Numbered from the stretch's first letter, positions 1-6,682 are shown. The stretch is 6,880 bases of DNA from CAYRTD01 sp964426915 (GCA_964426915.1 CAYRTD010000186.1:1-6880), one strand, 5' to 3'. Translations and numbers: made by a program. The notes: generated by a model not told the origin, from the letters alone.

Positions 1-36
1 ACGAATACCGCTGAAATTTAACACTTAATGAGTATT

Positions 37-246
37 TCGGACATTATGGACAGACTCTTCTAATTAGTGCCTGTCAATAGAGTCGAGAGTCTGGATCATA
101 ATGTTCGAGATCAAGGCGCGCAACCGCGTGTCGCTGAAGCTTTAGCGGAGGCACAAAATTTTAAACCGCAGTATACCAATGTATTCGAGGATTTAAAATT
201 TTTGCAGCAACGCAGATATCGGACATTATGGACAGACTCTAATTAG
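37..246. repeat. Composite repeat downstream of recN with direct and inverted copies
   Basis: A 22-bp sequence starting TCGGACATTATGG and ending CAGACTCT occurs identically at 37-58 and 219-240. Both copies are followed by TAATTAG or AATTAG; the first carries three extra bases (TCT). A third, inverted copy lies at 86-104 (AGAGTCTGGATCATAATGT), matching the reverse complement except for a 2-3 base mismatch in the middle. The similarity of the inverted arm to the right copy extends imperfectly to about 112 and 214. Thus 86-240 looks like an element of about 155 bp with imperfect terminal inverted repeats, and 1-67 could be the end of a neighbouring copy cut by the window edge. It contains no recognisable transposase. 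A MITE-like or REP-like intergenic element is an inference. It ends eight bases from the recN stop codon. Confidence 0.6.
155..202. repeat. AT-rich hairpin inside the composite repeat
   Basis: AAAATTTTAAA at 155-165 and TTTAAAATTTT at 192-202 are perfect 11-base reverse complements separated by 26 bases. A small inner stem, ATAC (173-176) with GTAT (181-184), sits in the loop. Just upstream, 132-147 is a near-palindrome with CGCT and AGCG ends. The structure lies downstream of recN, so it could help end or stabilise the minus-strand transcript. It lacks a GC-rich stem and a following T run, so it is not a classical intrinsic terminator. Confidence 0.5.
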
Positions 247-253
247 GGAGAAT

Positions 254-1906
254 TTACATTCCTAGTAGCTCCCTGGCATTTTCAACCGCCGCATTTGTGG
301 TTTGTTCACCACTCAGCATTTTGGCGATCTCTGTCAAACGTTCTTCAGAATTTAATAAACGAAGACGAGTTTCGGTATGCTCATTTTTATCGGTTTTATA
401 TACCTGATAGTGTTGGCTTCCTCTGGCAGCTACCTGGGGTAAATGTGTGATGGCGAAAACCTGGCGGTCGCCGGCCATTTCTTTCATTATCAGAGAAACT
501 CTGTGTGCGATCTCACCGGAAACTCCAGCATCAACTTCATCAAAAATTATTGTGGGAAGGCCCAGAGAATCTGAAATTATATATTTTAGACTTAACATCA
601 ACCTGGACAATTCTCCCCCTGATGCTACCCTGGCGATATCCTGAAGTTCAGACTTTTTATTTGCTGTAAACAAAAAGCTGACTTGATCATAGCCATGTTC
701 TCCCGGTTCTCCCAAAGGTTCATTTCTTATCTTAAAGGCAGCATTTGGGATACCTAATTGTATTAACAGATCGGTGATCCTTTTTTGAAGTGCTTCTATT
801 GAATTCGAGCGACTTTCGGAAAGTTGCTTTCCTGTCCTGCTCAGTTTCTCACGAATTTGAATGAGTTCTTTTTCCAATTCTTCAAGCCTGAAGTCATAAG
901 AGCTTAAAATGTTTATCCTTTCATCCAGTTCTCGTGAAAAATTAATTAATTCTTTTTCATTTTCCTGTCCATGCTTTTTTAAAAGTCCAAAAATCAATCC
1001 GATTCTTTCTTCCAGAAATTCCTGGCGGGAAGGATCATGCTCAATTTTTTCTCCGGCATATTCGGCTTCCATTGCTATATCTTTCAATTCGATCAGGCAA
1101 CTATTTATCCTGCCGGACAATTCTTCAGACATCTTATGAAAAGCTGTTACCCTGGCGAGCTCTGTCTCCATATCCCTGAGCTTCTTTATAACACCGTCCT
1201 GCTCATCACTAAGAGAATTATAACTGAAGATCAGCGCCTGTTTTATATCCTCGGCATGTTGTAATACTTCCAGTTCATTTTCCAGCACTTCCAGTTCACC
1301 ATCCGAGAGTTTGGCATTTTCAAGCTCTTCATACTGAAAATTCAGAAATTCAAGCTCTTTCCTGTTTTCTGACTTATCGGAAAGTAATTGATTGTACTCC
1401 AGGCTTATCTTACGGTAATTAAGGTATTCCTTCCTGTATTCATTATAAATATCTTCATTTTTCGAGAATGCATCAAGCACCTGCAACTGGTAAAGATTAC
1501 TGCCAAGATTCAGATTTTCATGTTGCGAATGGATATCTACAAGAGAATCGCCAATCTTTTTCAGAAGGGGTAGGTTAACAGGAGTGTCATTTACAAAAGC
1601 TCTTGATTTTCCATTAGGAGAAATCTCACGGCGAAGGATAAATGGCTCTGAATCATCGATATCGTTTTCAACCAATAAAGGCTTCAGAAGACGGGTATAG
1701 GTAAAAGTCCCTTCAATAATGCATTTCGCGTTTTTATCCTGTAATACTGAAAGATCAGCTCTCTGCCCAAGAATCAGCGATAATGCACCGAGTAGAATTG
1801 ATTTACCTGCCCCTGTCTCTCCGGTAATAGTAGTTAAGCCTTCCCTGAAATCCACTTCCAGTTCCCTGATTATAGCATAATTACGAATAAAAAGAGAGCT
1901 GAGCAT
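254..1906 (-). CDS. recN: DNA repair protein RecN (SMC-like ATPase)
   Basis: RecN is a cytoplasmic SMC-family ATPase that acts early in recombinational repair of double-strand breaks. The 550-residue product is close to the usual RecN length. The N-terminal head carries the Walker A motif GETGAGKS at residues 29-36, and DIHSQHENLNL follows in the Q-loop region near residue 125. The middle (about 150-370) is rich in Glu, Lys and Leu, as expected for the coiled-coil arms. The C-terminal head has the ABC signature VASGGELSR (from 427), Walker B and catalytic Glu in TIIFDEVDAG (Glu457), and the switch His in THLPQ (His488). All ATPase motifs are intact. The ATG lies six bases after the stop of the DUF4835 gene, so recN is probably the last gene of the operon. 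No LexA-type operator was recognised, and there is no gene between it and the left edge. Confidence 0.97.
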   Translation of the reverse strand: MLSSLFIRNYAIIRELEVDFREGLTTITGETGAGKSILLGALSLILGQRADLSVLQDKNAKCIIEGTFTYTRLLKPLLVENDIDDSEPFILRREISPNGKSRAFVNDTPVNLPLLKKIGDSLVDIHSQHENLNLGSNLYQLQVLDAFSKNEDIYNEYRKEYLNYRKISLEYNQLLSDKSENRKELEFLNFQYEELENAKLSDGELEVLENELEVLQHAEDIKQALIFSYNSLSDEQDGVIKKLRDMETELARVTAFHKMSEELSGRINSCLIELKDIAMEAEYAGEKIEHDPSRQEFLEERIGLIFGLLKKHGQENEKELINFSRELDERINILSSYDFRLEELEKELIQIREKLSRTGKQLSESRSNSIEALQKRITDLLIQLGIPNAAFKIRNEPLGEPGEHGYDQVSFLFTANKKSELQDIARVASGGELSRLMLSLKYIISDSLGLPTIIFDEVDAGVSGEIAHRVSLIMKEMAGDRQVFAITHLPQVAARGSQHYQVYKTDKNEHTETRLRLLNSEERLTEIAKMLSGEQTTNAAVENARELLGM

Positions 1907-1912
1907 AATCGG

Positions 1913-2830
1913 TTAATTTTGACTTTCAATTATAGCCTTGTATTTATTGGAATTTGCCTGGTCAATTTCATTCAATATTTCAAAAGCCCGGTTTTTTTCT
2001 TCAGGAAAAGATTCTGAAAATATACTAACCAATTCATCAGATTTTGCATCAAAGATCAAATGCAGCGGCTGAAGAAAAGGATCAGGTTTTTGTCTGTATA
2101 CTTTCTGTAAAAGTTCCAGGCTATTGGCAATCTCAGCTCTCCCCTCATTCACTTTAGAGTCCATCGCATCAAGACCCAAACGGTGATATTGGTATATAAA
2201 CTGTCTTGTGGGAGTATATTCCGAATCAATGAAATCCTTTACCAGCCAATACCGGTTCCGGTGACTTGAATTATCGAAGGGTTTCCAGCCTTTTTCCTGG
2301 GCATTCTGAGCATTTTCTACCACCTTTTCAGCAGCGATCCAGAAAGGCTCTCCCCCTTCGGGGGCGAAAGAATCGTAATCCAGCGCTAAAACCGTATAGG
2401 CATAAAACGCAAGTATGGAAGTAAGATTGGAGATATGAGAATTTTCATCAAATTCAAGGGGCTCGAATTCTATATACTTGAAATGTATGTCATTGTCTAC
2501 ATAATTTAACATTACAGTATTGTAATTTGTATTAAAAACCGGTCTTCTTGACTGAATCTGCAAAGTCCCCCGGAATTCATCGGCCGAAATCTGTTCTGTT
2601 ATATTAAACAGCATATTACATTCTATCCTTTCCTCGGGTCCGAAAACATGATTCGTCCAGATCCGGTTATTCATAAATTCATAGAGCTCGGTCTGAAGTG
2701 TCTCGAACACTTGTTTATTGGTTCCCTGTATCTGCTGAGTGACAATTTGTATGTTGCATTTCAGTTCCTGGCTGAACATAGTCACAGGAAGAAATACTAA
2801 AATCCAGAGCAATCTCAAAAACTTAATCAT
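1913..2830 (-). CDS. porD: DUF4835 family protein (PorD-type, type IX secretion-associated)
   Basis: The 305-residue protein begins with a basic stretch and hydrophobic core (MIKFLRLLWILVFLPVTMFS) that reads as a Sec signal peptide, probably cleaved near residue 20 before QELKC. The mature part matches the Bacteroidota DUF4835 family as I remember it: a QELxC start, an N-terminal half with RIWTNHVF, and a central segment with ALDYDSFAPEGGEPFW. Some databases name this family type IX secretion system protein PorD. The export signal fits an envelope location. Its biochemical role is not evident from sequence and no catalytic motif is visible. Its ATG overlaps the end of coaBC by eight bases, which suggests translational coupling, and recN follows after six bases. 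The family call is fairly firm; the porD name and secretion role rest on recall and were not checked by a search. Confidence 0.8.
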   Translation of the reverse strand: MIKFLRLLWILVFLPVTMFSQELKCNIQIVTQQIQGTNKQVFETLQTELYEFMNNRIWTNHVFGPEERIECNMLFNITEQISADEFRGTLQIQSRRPVFNTNYNTVMLNYVDNDIHFKYIEFEPLEFDENSHISNLTSILAFYAYTVLALDYDSFAPEGGEPFWIAAEKVVENAQNAQEKGWKPFDNSSHRNRYWLVKDFIDSEYTPTRQFIYQYHRLGLDAMDSKVNEGRAEIANSLELLQKVYRQKPDPFLQPLHLIFDAKSDELVSIFSESFPEEKNRAFEILNEIDQANSNKYKAIIESQN

Positions 2831-3476
2831 AATTTTTTAGACTTATAATCTTTTCAACAATATCTTTTGCTACTTCCTTCTTGGATTTTAACTCAAATTT
2901 ATCAATATTATTGTTTTTATCAATAAGGCTGATCTTATTGGTATCGGTTTGAAACCCCGCACCGTTGTCACGAAGGGAGTTCAAAACAATGAGATCGAAA
3001 TTTTTCCGTTCCAGTTTTGAGCGGGCATTCTCAACTTCATTATCGGTTTCCAGGGCAAAACCCACGAGCATTTGATCGGAACGCTTTAATTTCCCGAGTG
3101 AAGCCGCAATATCCCTGGTAGGCTTCAATCTAAGAAGCCAATCTTCCTTTTGACGTTTTATCTTGTTTTGGATCTTTTTTTCGGGTGTATAATCCGAGAC
3201 AGCTGCGGACAGAACAGTTATGGCAGCCCTTGCAAAATAATCGTGACTCTCCCTGAACATATCTTCAGCTGTGGTAACCGGGATAATCATAATTCCCGGA
3301 TGAGAGCAAGATACAGATACAGGTCCGCTAATAAGAACAACTTCAGCACCTTCATCGGCAAAGGCTTCAGCAATGGCATACCCCATCTTGCCTGAAGAGT
3401 AATTCCCAATAAACCTTACCGCATCAATTGCTTCATAGGTTGGACCTGCAGTAATAAGAACCCTTTCCGACCTTAG
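2823..3476 (-). CDS. coaB: CoaB half of CoaBC: phosphopantothenoylcysteine synthetase, out of frame with CoaC
   Basis: CoaB condenses 4'-phosphopantothenate with cysteine, using CTP, in coenzyme A synthesis. The listed interval is the part of the -1 frame downstream of the A run and encodes 217 residues. It opens with KLRSERVLITAGPTYEAI, then DAVRFIGNYSSGKMGYAIAEA (nucleotide binding and dimer region), ISGPVSV, AAVSDYTPE, KIKR (the family's catalytic-lysine motif), LKPTRDIAASLG, LVGFALETDN and a C-terminal DTNKISLI. All landmarks of an active CoaB appear present. The first in-frame ATG (3384-3386) lies after the GNYSSGK segment, so starting there would delete about 30 conserved residues. No ATG, GTG or TTG occurs in the 90 bases between the A run and that ATG. 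Expression therefore needs a frameshift from the CoaC frame, or an A is missing from the sequence. The 3' end overlaps the porD-type start by eight bases. Confidence 0.88.
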   Translation of the reverse strand, partial: LRSERVLITAGPTYEAIDAVRFIGNYSSGKMGYAIAEAFADEGAEVVLISGPVSVSCSHPGIMIIPVTTAEDMFRESHDYFARAAITVLSAAVSDYTPEKKIQNKIKRQKEDWLLRLKPTRDIAASLGKLKRSDQMLVGFALETDNEVENARSKLERKNFDLIVLNSLRDNGAGFQTDTNKISLIDKNNNIDKFELKSKKEVAKDIVEKIISLKNYD

Positions 3477-3486
3477 TTTTTTTTTT
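3473..3486 (-). other. Ten-A slippery run and stop codon at the CoaC/CoaB junction
   Basis: On the coding strand, codons CAA AAA AAA AAC TAA end the CoaC frame; the ten A residues occupy 3477-3486. The last seven slippery bases are A AAA AAC in the zero frame, immediately followed by UAA. A -1 slip there gives AAA AAA CTA AGG, which enters the CoaB frame with no intervening stop. Insertion of one A has the same outcome. The joined product would be 401 residues, the normal CoaBC length, with the junction in the interdomain linker (…FNQKKKLRSERVLI…). I see no upstream Shine-Dalgarno-like stimulator and no strong downstream stem; AGGT/ACCT is only four base pairs. RNA polymerase slippage or a homopolymer sequencing error is therefore at least as likely as ribosomal frameshifting. 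Confidence 0.7.
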
Positions 3487-4027
3487 GGTTGAAGATGGAT
3501 TGTACGATTTTGAGAATGTCTTCGGGTTCTTTCATACGCCCCTTTCCGGTAAGTCCGCTTGCCAGTTCCCCCGTTTCGGGTTCAATTAGGATATTTCCGT
3601 ATTCCTGCAGGATCTTCACATTCTTTTGTGTGGAAGGATGTTTATACATATCAAGATCCATAGCAGGAGCAAAAGCAACCGGACATTTAGCACTAAGATA
3701 TGTGGCAATAAGAAGATTATCGGCCTGACCGGCACTCATCTTGGCCATAGTATTTGCTGTAACGGGAGCGATAAGGAAAAGATCGGCCCATGCGCCAAAA
3801 TCAACATGTGAATTCCAGCTACCGTGATCTCTGAAAAAATCGGAATAAACAGGGTAACCGGATAATGCCGAAAGTGTTCCGCTTGTTACAAATTTTTCAG
3901 CATAAGGACTAAGTAACACACGCACTTCAGCGCCTTCTTTAAGCAATAATCGTAAGAGGTTTACTGCTTTATAAGCGGCAATACTCCCGGTAATTCCCAG
4001 AAGTATTTTTTTTCCTTTCAGCGTCAT
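3473..4027 (-). CDS. coaC: CoaC half of CoaBC: phosphopantothenoylcysteine decarboxylase
   Basis: CoaC is the FMN-dependent decarboxylase that converts 4'-phosphopantothenoylcysteine to 4'-phosphopantetheine in coenzyme A synthesis. The 184-residue frame has the flavoprotein start KKILLGITGSIAAYKAVNLL, the expected active-site His74 in SHVDFGAWAD, PVTANT (88-93) for FMN binding, the PAMDLDMYKHP segment (121-131) and the flap TGELASGLTGKGRM (152-165). Two sites differ from E. coli Dfp: the PAMN Asn is Asp124, and the flap Cys is Ser157. I recall both as usual in Bacteroidota, so they are probably not defects. The frame ends FNQKKN-stop at a ten-A run, where single-protein CoaBC would continue into CoaB. 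The start ATG follows the rpoZ stop by four bases. An rpoZ-coaBC neighbourhood is also known in other bacterial phyla. Confidence 0.93.
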   Translation of the reverse strand: MTLKGKKILLGITGSIAAYKAVNLLRLLLKEGAEVRVLLSPYAEKFVTSGTLSALSGYPVYSDFFRDHGSWNSHVDFGAWADLFLIAPVTANTMAKMSAGQADNLLIATYLSAKCPVAFAPAMDLDMYKHPSTQKNVKILQEYGNILIEPETGELASGLTGKGRMKEPEDILKIVQSIFNQKKN

Positions 4028-4031
4028 TTAT

Positions 4032-4370
4032 CTATTCTTCTTCAGCAGGTTTGTTTTCAGAAATTCTATGATATATCTGTCCGTCCAGATATTCCTGCAA
4101 GGCAATAAGACTGGGTTTAGGAAGTCTTTCATAAAACCTGGATATTTCAATTTGCTCCCGGTTCTCGAATACTTCTTCCAGATTATCTGTGTAATAAGCA
4201 AATTCCTCAAGTTTCCTGTTAAGCTCCTCTTTCATTTCCACACTGATCTGATTTGATCTTTTTGCCACAATCATAACTGCTTCATATATATTACCCACAG
4301 GCTCATCAAGACTTTTGATGTCATGGGTAATTGTAGTTGTCGGCGCATTGCTTTTTTTGTAATCTGTCAT
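4032..4370 (-). CDS. rpoZ: DNA-directed RNA polymerase subunit omega
   Basis: Omega is the small RNA polymerase subunit that assists folding and assembly of the beta-prime subunit; it belongs to the Rpb6/omega family. The 112-residue product matches the Bacteroidota form: an N-terminal MTDYKKSNAPTTTITHDI, the core GNIYEAVMIVAKRSNQIS (residues about 27-44) with the conserved AKRSNQI helix, then EELNRKLEEFAYYTDNLEEV and the lineage-typical tail REQIEISRFYERLPKPSL. The C-terminus is acidic (PAEEE). The ATG has an A/T-rich leader without a Shine-Dalgarno sequence. It follows the bamD stop by 22 bases and precedes coaBC by four, so it is probably co-transcribed with both. No frame disruption is seen, although codons 4-5 (AAAAAA within a seven-A run) are a homopolymer. 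Confidence 0.95.
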   Translation of the reverse strand: MTDYKKSNAPTTTITHDIKSLDEPVGNIYEAVMIVAKRSNQISVEMKEELNRKLEEFAYYTDNLEEVFENREQIEISRFYERLPKPSLIALQEYLDGQIYHRISENKPAEEE

Positions 4371-4392
4371 ATCAATTTATAGTTAACCTAAT

Positions 4393-5205
4393 TTAATTAC
4401 TCTCTGTTTGTTCTATTTCTTGTCCCAATTCTTCCATTGATTCCTCATACATTAATTTTGCTTCAGATGAATGTTCACCATTCGGAAATTCACCGATGTA
4501 TGAGTAATATTCATCGATCGTGGACTGAAAACGCTCTTTTTGCTTGGATTCCACACTATTATCAGCGAGGAGATAACTTGCGCGAAGAATGAGATATATT
4601 AATTGCTCCCGGTAGGAGGTATTGGGAAATTCACTCAGACTGTTCCTGAGCGCTATCAGAGCAGCTTTGTAATAGCCCAAATCGAAATATAATCTGGCAT
4701 TCAAATAGGATTTTTCAACTATCTTATCCTCCATTTCCCTAATGAGAGCCTGAGCCTGTGAGATACGCTCAGAATCGGGGAAATTCATTGAAAAAAGGAG
4801 AAAAGTATTAATGGCCTTACGGGTATATTCCTGGTCAAGACTGGGTCGTGGAGAAAGCAGGTAATATGAATATCCTGTCATATATGCAGCTTCCTCTGCA
4901 AAACCCGAATTGGGAAAATTAGAGTATAATTCCGTAAAATAATGTGAGGCCATAAGGTAATCCCTTTGATGATAATAGCTCATTGCTCGATAAAACTGCA
5001 ATGTATCTGCCTTAACAGTACCTCTGTAAACACTTGCAATTTGCTCAAAAAGTGTAGCAGCCCGGACATAGTCCTCTTTTTCGTAGTACTCAAACGCCTT
5101 TTCGTACTTGAGCTGATAATCTGAACTTTTAAGCAGCTTTTCATAGCCACCACAGGATCCAAGAATAATTATAAATGTAAATATTCCTAAAAGATATTTC
5201 TTCAT
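4393..5205 (-). CDS. bamD: Outer-membrane protein assembly factor BamD (lipoprotein)
   Basis: BamD is the essential lipoprotein partner of BamA in outer-membrane beta-barrel insertion, anchored to the inner leaflet of the outer membrane. I start it at the ATG giving MKKYLLGIFTFIIILGSC, because this forms a lipoprotein signal with lipobox LGSC (modified Cys18). The open frame extends 20 codons further upstream, but those residues would bury the signal and run into the probable promoter. The 270-residue product is mostly helical with TPR-like repeats: YEKAFEYYEKEDYVRAATLFEQI, QFYRAMSYYHQRDYLMASHYFTELYSNFPNS, EAAYMTGYSYYLLSPRPSLDQEYTRKAI, and later YFDLGYYKAALIALRNSLSEFPNT. The SPRPSLDQ segment and spacing fit BamD/YfiO rather than a generic TPR protein. 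It is the first gene of the minus-strand string. The acidic C-terminus ends in EQTESN. Confidence 0.93.
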   Translation of the reverse strand: MKKYLLGIFTFIIILGSCGGYEKLLKSSDYQLKYEKAFEYYEKEDYVRAATLFEQIASVYRGTVKADTLQFYRAMSYYHQRDYLMASHYFTELYSNFPNSGFAEEAAYMTGYSYYLLSPRPSLDQEYTRKAINTFLLFSMNFPDSERISQAQALIREMEDKIVEKSYLNARLYFDLGYYKAALIALRNSLSEFPNTSYREQLIYLILRASYLLADNSVESKQKERFQSTIDEYYSYIGEFPNGEHSSEAKLMYEESMEELGQEIEQTESN

Positions 5206-5222
5206 ATTCCAAAAATGTTGTG

Positions 5223-5253
5223 CAAAATTACTATAATCTAACCAACTAAGAAA
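5223..5253 (-). promoter_or_regulatory. Candidate Bacteroidota-type promoter for bamD and its operon
   Basis: On the minus strand, TAATTTTG (5230 to 5223) matches the -7 consensus TAnnTTTG. Nineteen bases upstream lies TTTC (5253 to 5250), one mismatch from the -33 TTTG element. Transcription would start about ten bases upstream of the ATG at 5205, giving a very short leader. The -33 element is imperfect, so this is less certain than the opposing promoter. Confidence 0.45.
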
Positions 5254-5305
5254 ATATATAGTCAATATTTTTTAAACGCAAATATCCGGCCATTTATTTT
5301 GGAAG

Positions 5306-5336
5306 TTTGGCTACTGAACAAAAAAAATTAATTTTG
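5306..5336 (+). promoter_or_regulatory. Bacteroidota-type promoter for the alpha-oxoamine synthase gene
   Basis: TTTG at 5306-5309 and TAATTTTG at 5329-5336 match the Bacteroidota housekeeping consensus (-33 TTTG, -7 TAnnTTTG) exactly, with a 19-base spacer. The expected start of transcription near 5342-5345 leaves a leader of about 22-25 bases before the GTG at 5367, with no Shine-Dalgarno sequence, as is normal in this phylum. Confidence 0.65.
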
Positions 5337-5366
5337 TGGCATAATATTAACTAAAAATTATAGGCT

Positions 5367-6620
5367 GTGGATATTTTTGATAAGATTGAAAAGAACAAAG
5401 GACCTCTTGGACAATACAAGGCTGCTGCTCACGGGTATTTCACTTTTCCAAAATTAGAAGGTGAAATTGGTCCCAGGATGAAGTTCAAAGGAAAAGAAGT
5501 GTTAAACTGGAGTCTGAATAATTATATTGGTCTGGCCAATCACCCTGATGTGCGAAAGGCGGATGCGGATGCTGCTGCAGAATACGGAATGGGTTATCCA
5601 ATGGGTGCCCGTATGATGTCCGGGCAGACAAAATACCACGAAGAACTGGAAAACAAATTGGCTGAATTTGTTGGAAAAGAAGCCGGATATCTTCTGAATT
5701 ACGGTTACCAGGGAATGGTTTCCATCATCGATTCTATTGTAGACAGGAAGGATGTTATTGTTTACGATGCCGAATCGCATGCCTGTATCCTTGATGGTCT
5801 GCGTTTACATTTTGGAAAACGCTATGTATTCCCTCATAACAATATAGAAAATCTTGAAAAAGAGCTGGAAAGAGCTACCAAACTGGCAGATAAAACAGGT
5901 GGAGGCATCCTTGTGATTACCGAAGGAGTGTTTGGTATGGTTGGAGACCTCGGCAAACTCGATGAGATTGTAGCCCTTAAGAAAAAATTCAATTTCCGTT
6001 TGCTTGTTGATGATGCACACGGCTTTGGTACCATGGGTAAAACCGGTGCCGGTACCGGAGAACATTTCAATGTACAGGACGAGATTGACATTTACTTTTC
6101 CACATTTGCAAAATCAATGGCTGGTATAGGAGCCTTTGTTGCAGGTAATAAAGACATGATCGATTTCCTGGCCTATAATATGCGCTCACAAATATTTGCA
6201 AAGTCTCTGCCAATGCCCATGACAATAGGTGCACTTAAGAGACTTGAGATGCTAAAAACAAAGCCCGAACTCAGGGAAAAACTCTGGGAAGTAGTAAATG
6301 CTTTACAATCAGGACTGAAAGAAAAAGGATTTAACATCGGCAAATCCGAATCTCCTGTTACACCCGTTATCCTTGAAGGTGGAATTCCTGAAGCTACGAA
6401 TATAGTTAAGGATCTCCGGGAAAATTATAGTATTTTCTGTTCAATGGTAGCCTACCCGGTTATTCCCAGGGGAATGATACTCCTTAGACTTATCCCCACA
6501 GCTGTTCATACACTCGAAGATGTGAAGGTCACAATTAATGCATTTACCGAAGTTGCCGACAAACTGAAATCAGGTAAATACAGCAAGGAAGATATGGCAG
6601 AAGTTGAGGTTGAGGATTAA
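5367..6620 (+). CDS. PLP-dependent alpha-oxoamine synthase (serine palmitoyltransferase/KBL/AONS-like)
   Basis: Enzymes of this fold-type I family decarboxylate an amino acid while joining it to an acyl-CoA or acyl-ACP. The 417-residue product shows the family landmarks: a substrate-facing LNWSLNNYIGLANHP, ARMMSGQTKYHEELE, the cofactor-stacking His138 in ESHACILDG, TEGVFGMVGD (185-194), the PLP-binding Asp215 and His218 in VDDAHGFG, and the Schiff-base Lys249 in FSTFAKSMAG. The GTG start is forced: an in-frame TAG lies at 5361-5363, and the next Met is residue 38, inside conserved sequence. The N-terminus MDIFDKIEKNKGPLG resembles a subfamily common across Bacteroidota. The substrate is not settled by sequence: serine (sphingolipid), cysteate (capnine/sulfonolipid), glycine and alanine are all possible. 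I favour a lipid role because neighbours include no biotin or threonine-degradation genes. It is monocistronic within the window. Confidence 0.88.
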   Translation: MDIFDKIEKNKGPLGQYKAAAHGYFTFPKLEGEIGPRMKFKGKEVLNWSLNNYIGLANHPDVRKADADAAAEYGMGYPMGARMMSGQTKYHEELENKLAEFVGKEAGYLLNYGYQGMVSIIDSIVDRKDVIVYDAESHACILDGLRLHFGKRYVFPHNNIENLEKELERATKLADKTGGGILVITEGVFGMVGDLGKLDEIVALKKKFNFRLLVDDAHGFGTMGKTGAGTGEHFNVQDEIDIYFSTFAKSMAGIGAFVAGNKDMIDFLAYNMRSQIFAKSLPMPMTIGALKRLEMLKTKPELREKLWEVVNALQSGLKEKGFNIGKSESPVTPVILEGGIPEATNIVKDLRENYSIFCSMVAYPVIPRGMILLRLIPTAVHTLEDVKVTINAFTEVADKLKSGKYSKEDMAEVEVED

Positions 6621-6627
6621 ATGTCAA

Positions 6628-6682
6628 AAGTTGGCAGTATGTACCGAAGCACCTGACCCCGAATGGGCATACGCGTCAACTT
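6628..6682. repeat. Interrupted inverted repeat just after the synthase stop codon
   Basis: AAGTTG-GCA-GTATG (6628-6641) pairs with CATAC-GCGT-CAACTT (6668-6682), giving stems of five and six pairs separated by a small internal loop, around a 26-base loop. It begins eight bases after the stop at 6620. On the plus strand it is followed by TAAAAATAAAA, not a T run. On the minus strand it is followed by TTTT, so if it is a terminator it better fits transcripts entering from the right. The remaining sequence to 6880 holds no confidently identified gene. Confidence 0.35.

Noticed and set aside
67..246. Plus-strand open frame of 59 codons starting at GTG 67 and ending at TAG 244-246
   Set aside because: It lies wholly within the repeat element, its end is formed by the repeat itself, it has no recognisable domain, and the inverted-repeat structure explains the sequence better.
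2352..2364. CCCCC-TTC-GGGGG hairpin inside the DUF4835 gene
   Set aside because: It is encoded by the conserved APEGGEP residues and lacks a T run, so it is probably a by-product of codon use and not a terminator.
2823..3386. CoaB as an independent gene starting at ATG 3384-3386
   Set aside because: This start removes the conserved LITAGPT…GNYSSGK segment, which is encoded in the same frame just upstream.
4006..4013. Eight-A run near the start of coaC as a second slippage site
   Set aside because: The reading frame is intact across it, and the alternative frame leads to no recognisable product.
5206..5265. Upstream ATG extending bamD by 20 residues
   Set aside because: It would place non-signal residues ahead of the lipoprotein signal and overlap the likely promoter; the internal ATG gives a proper lipobox at Cys18.
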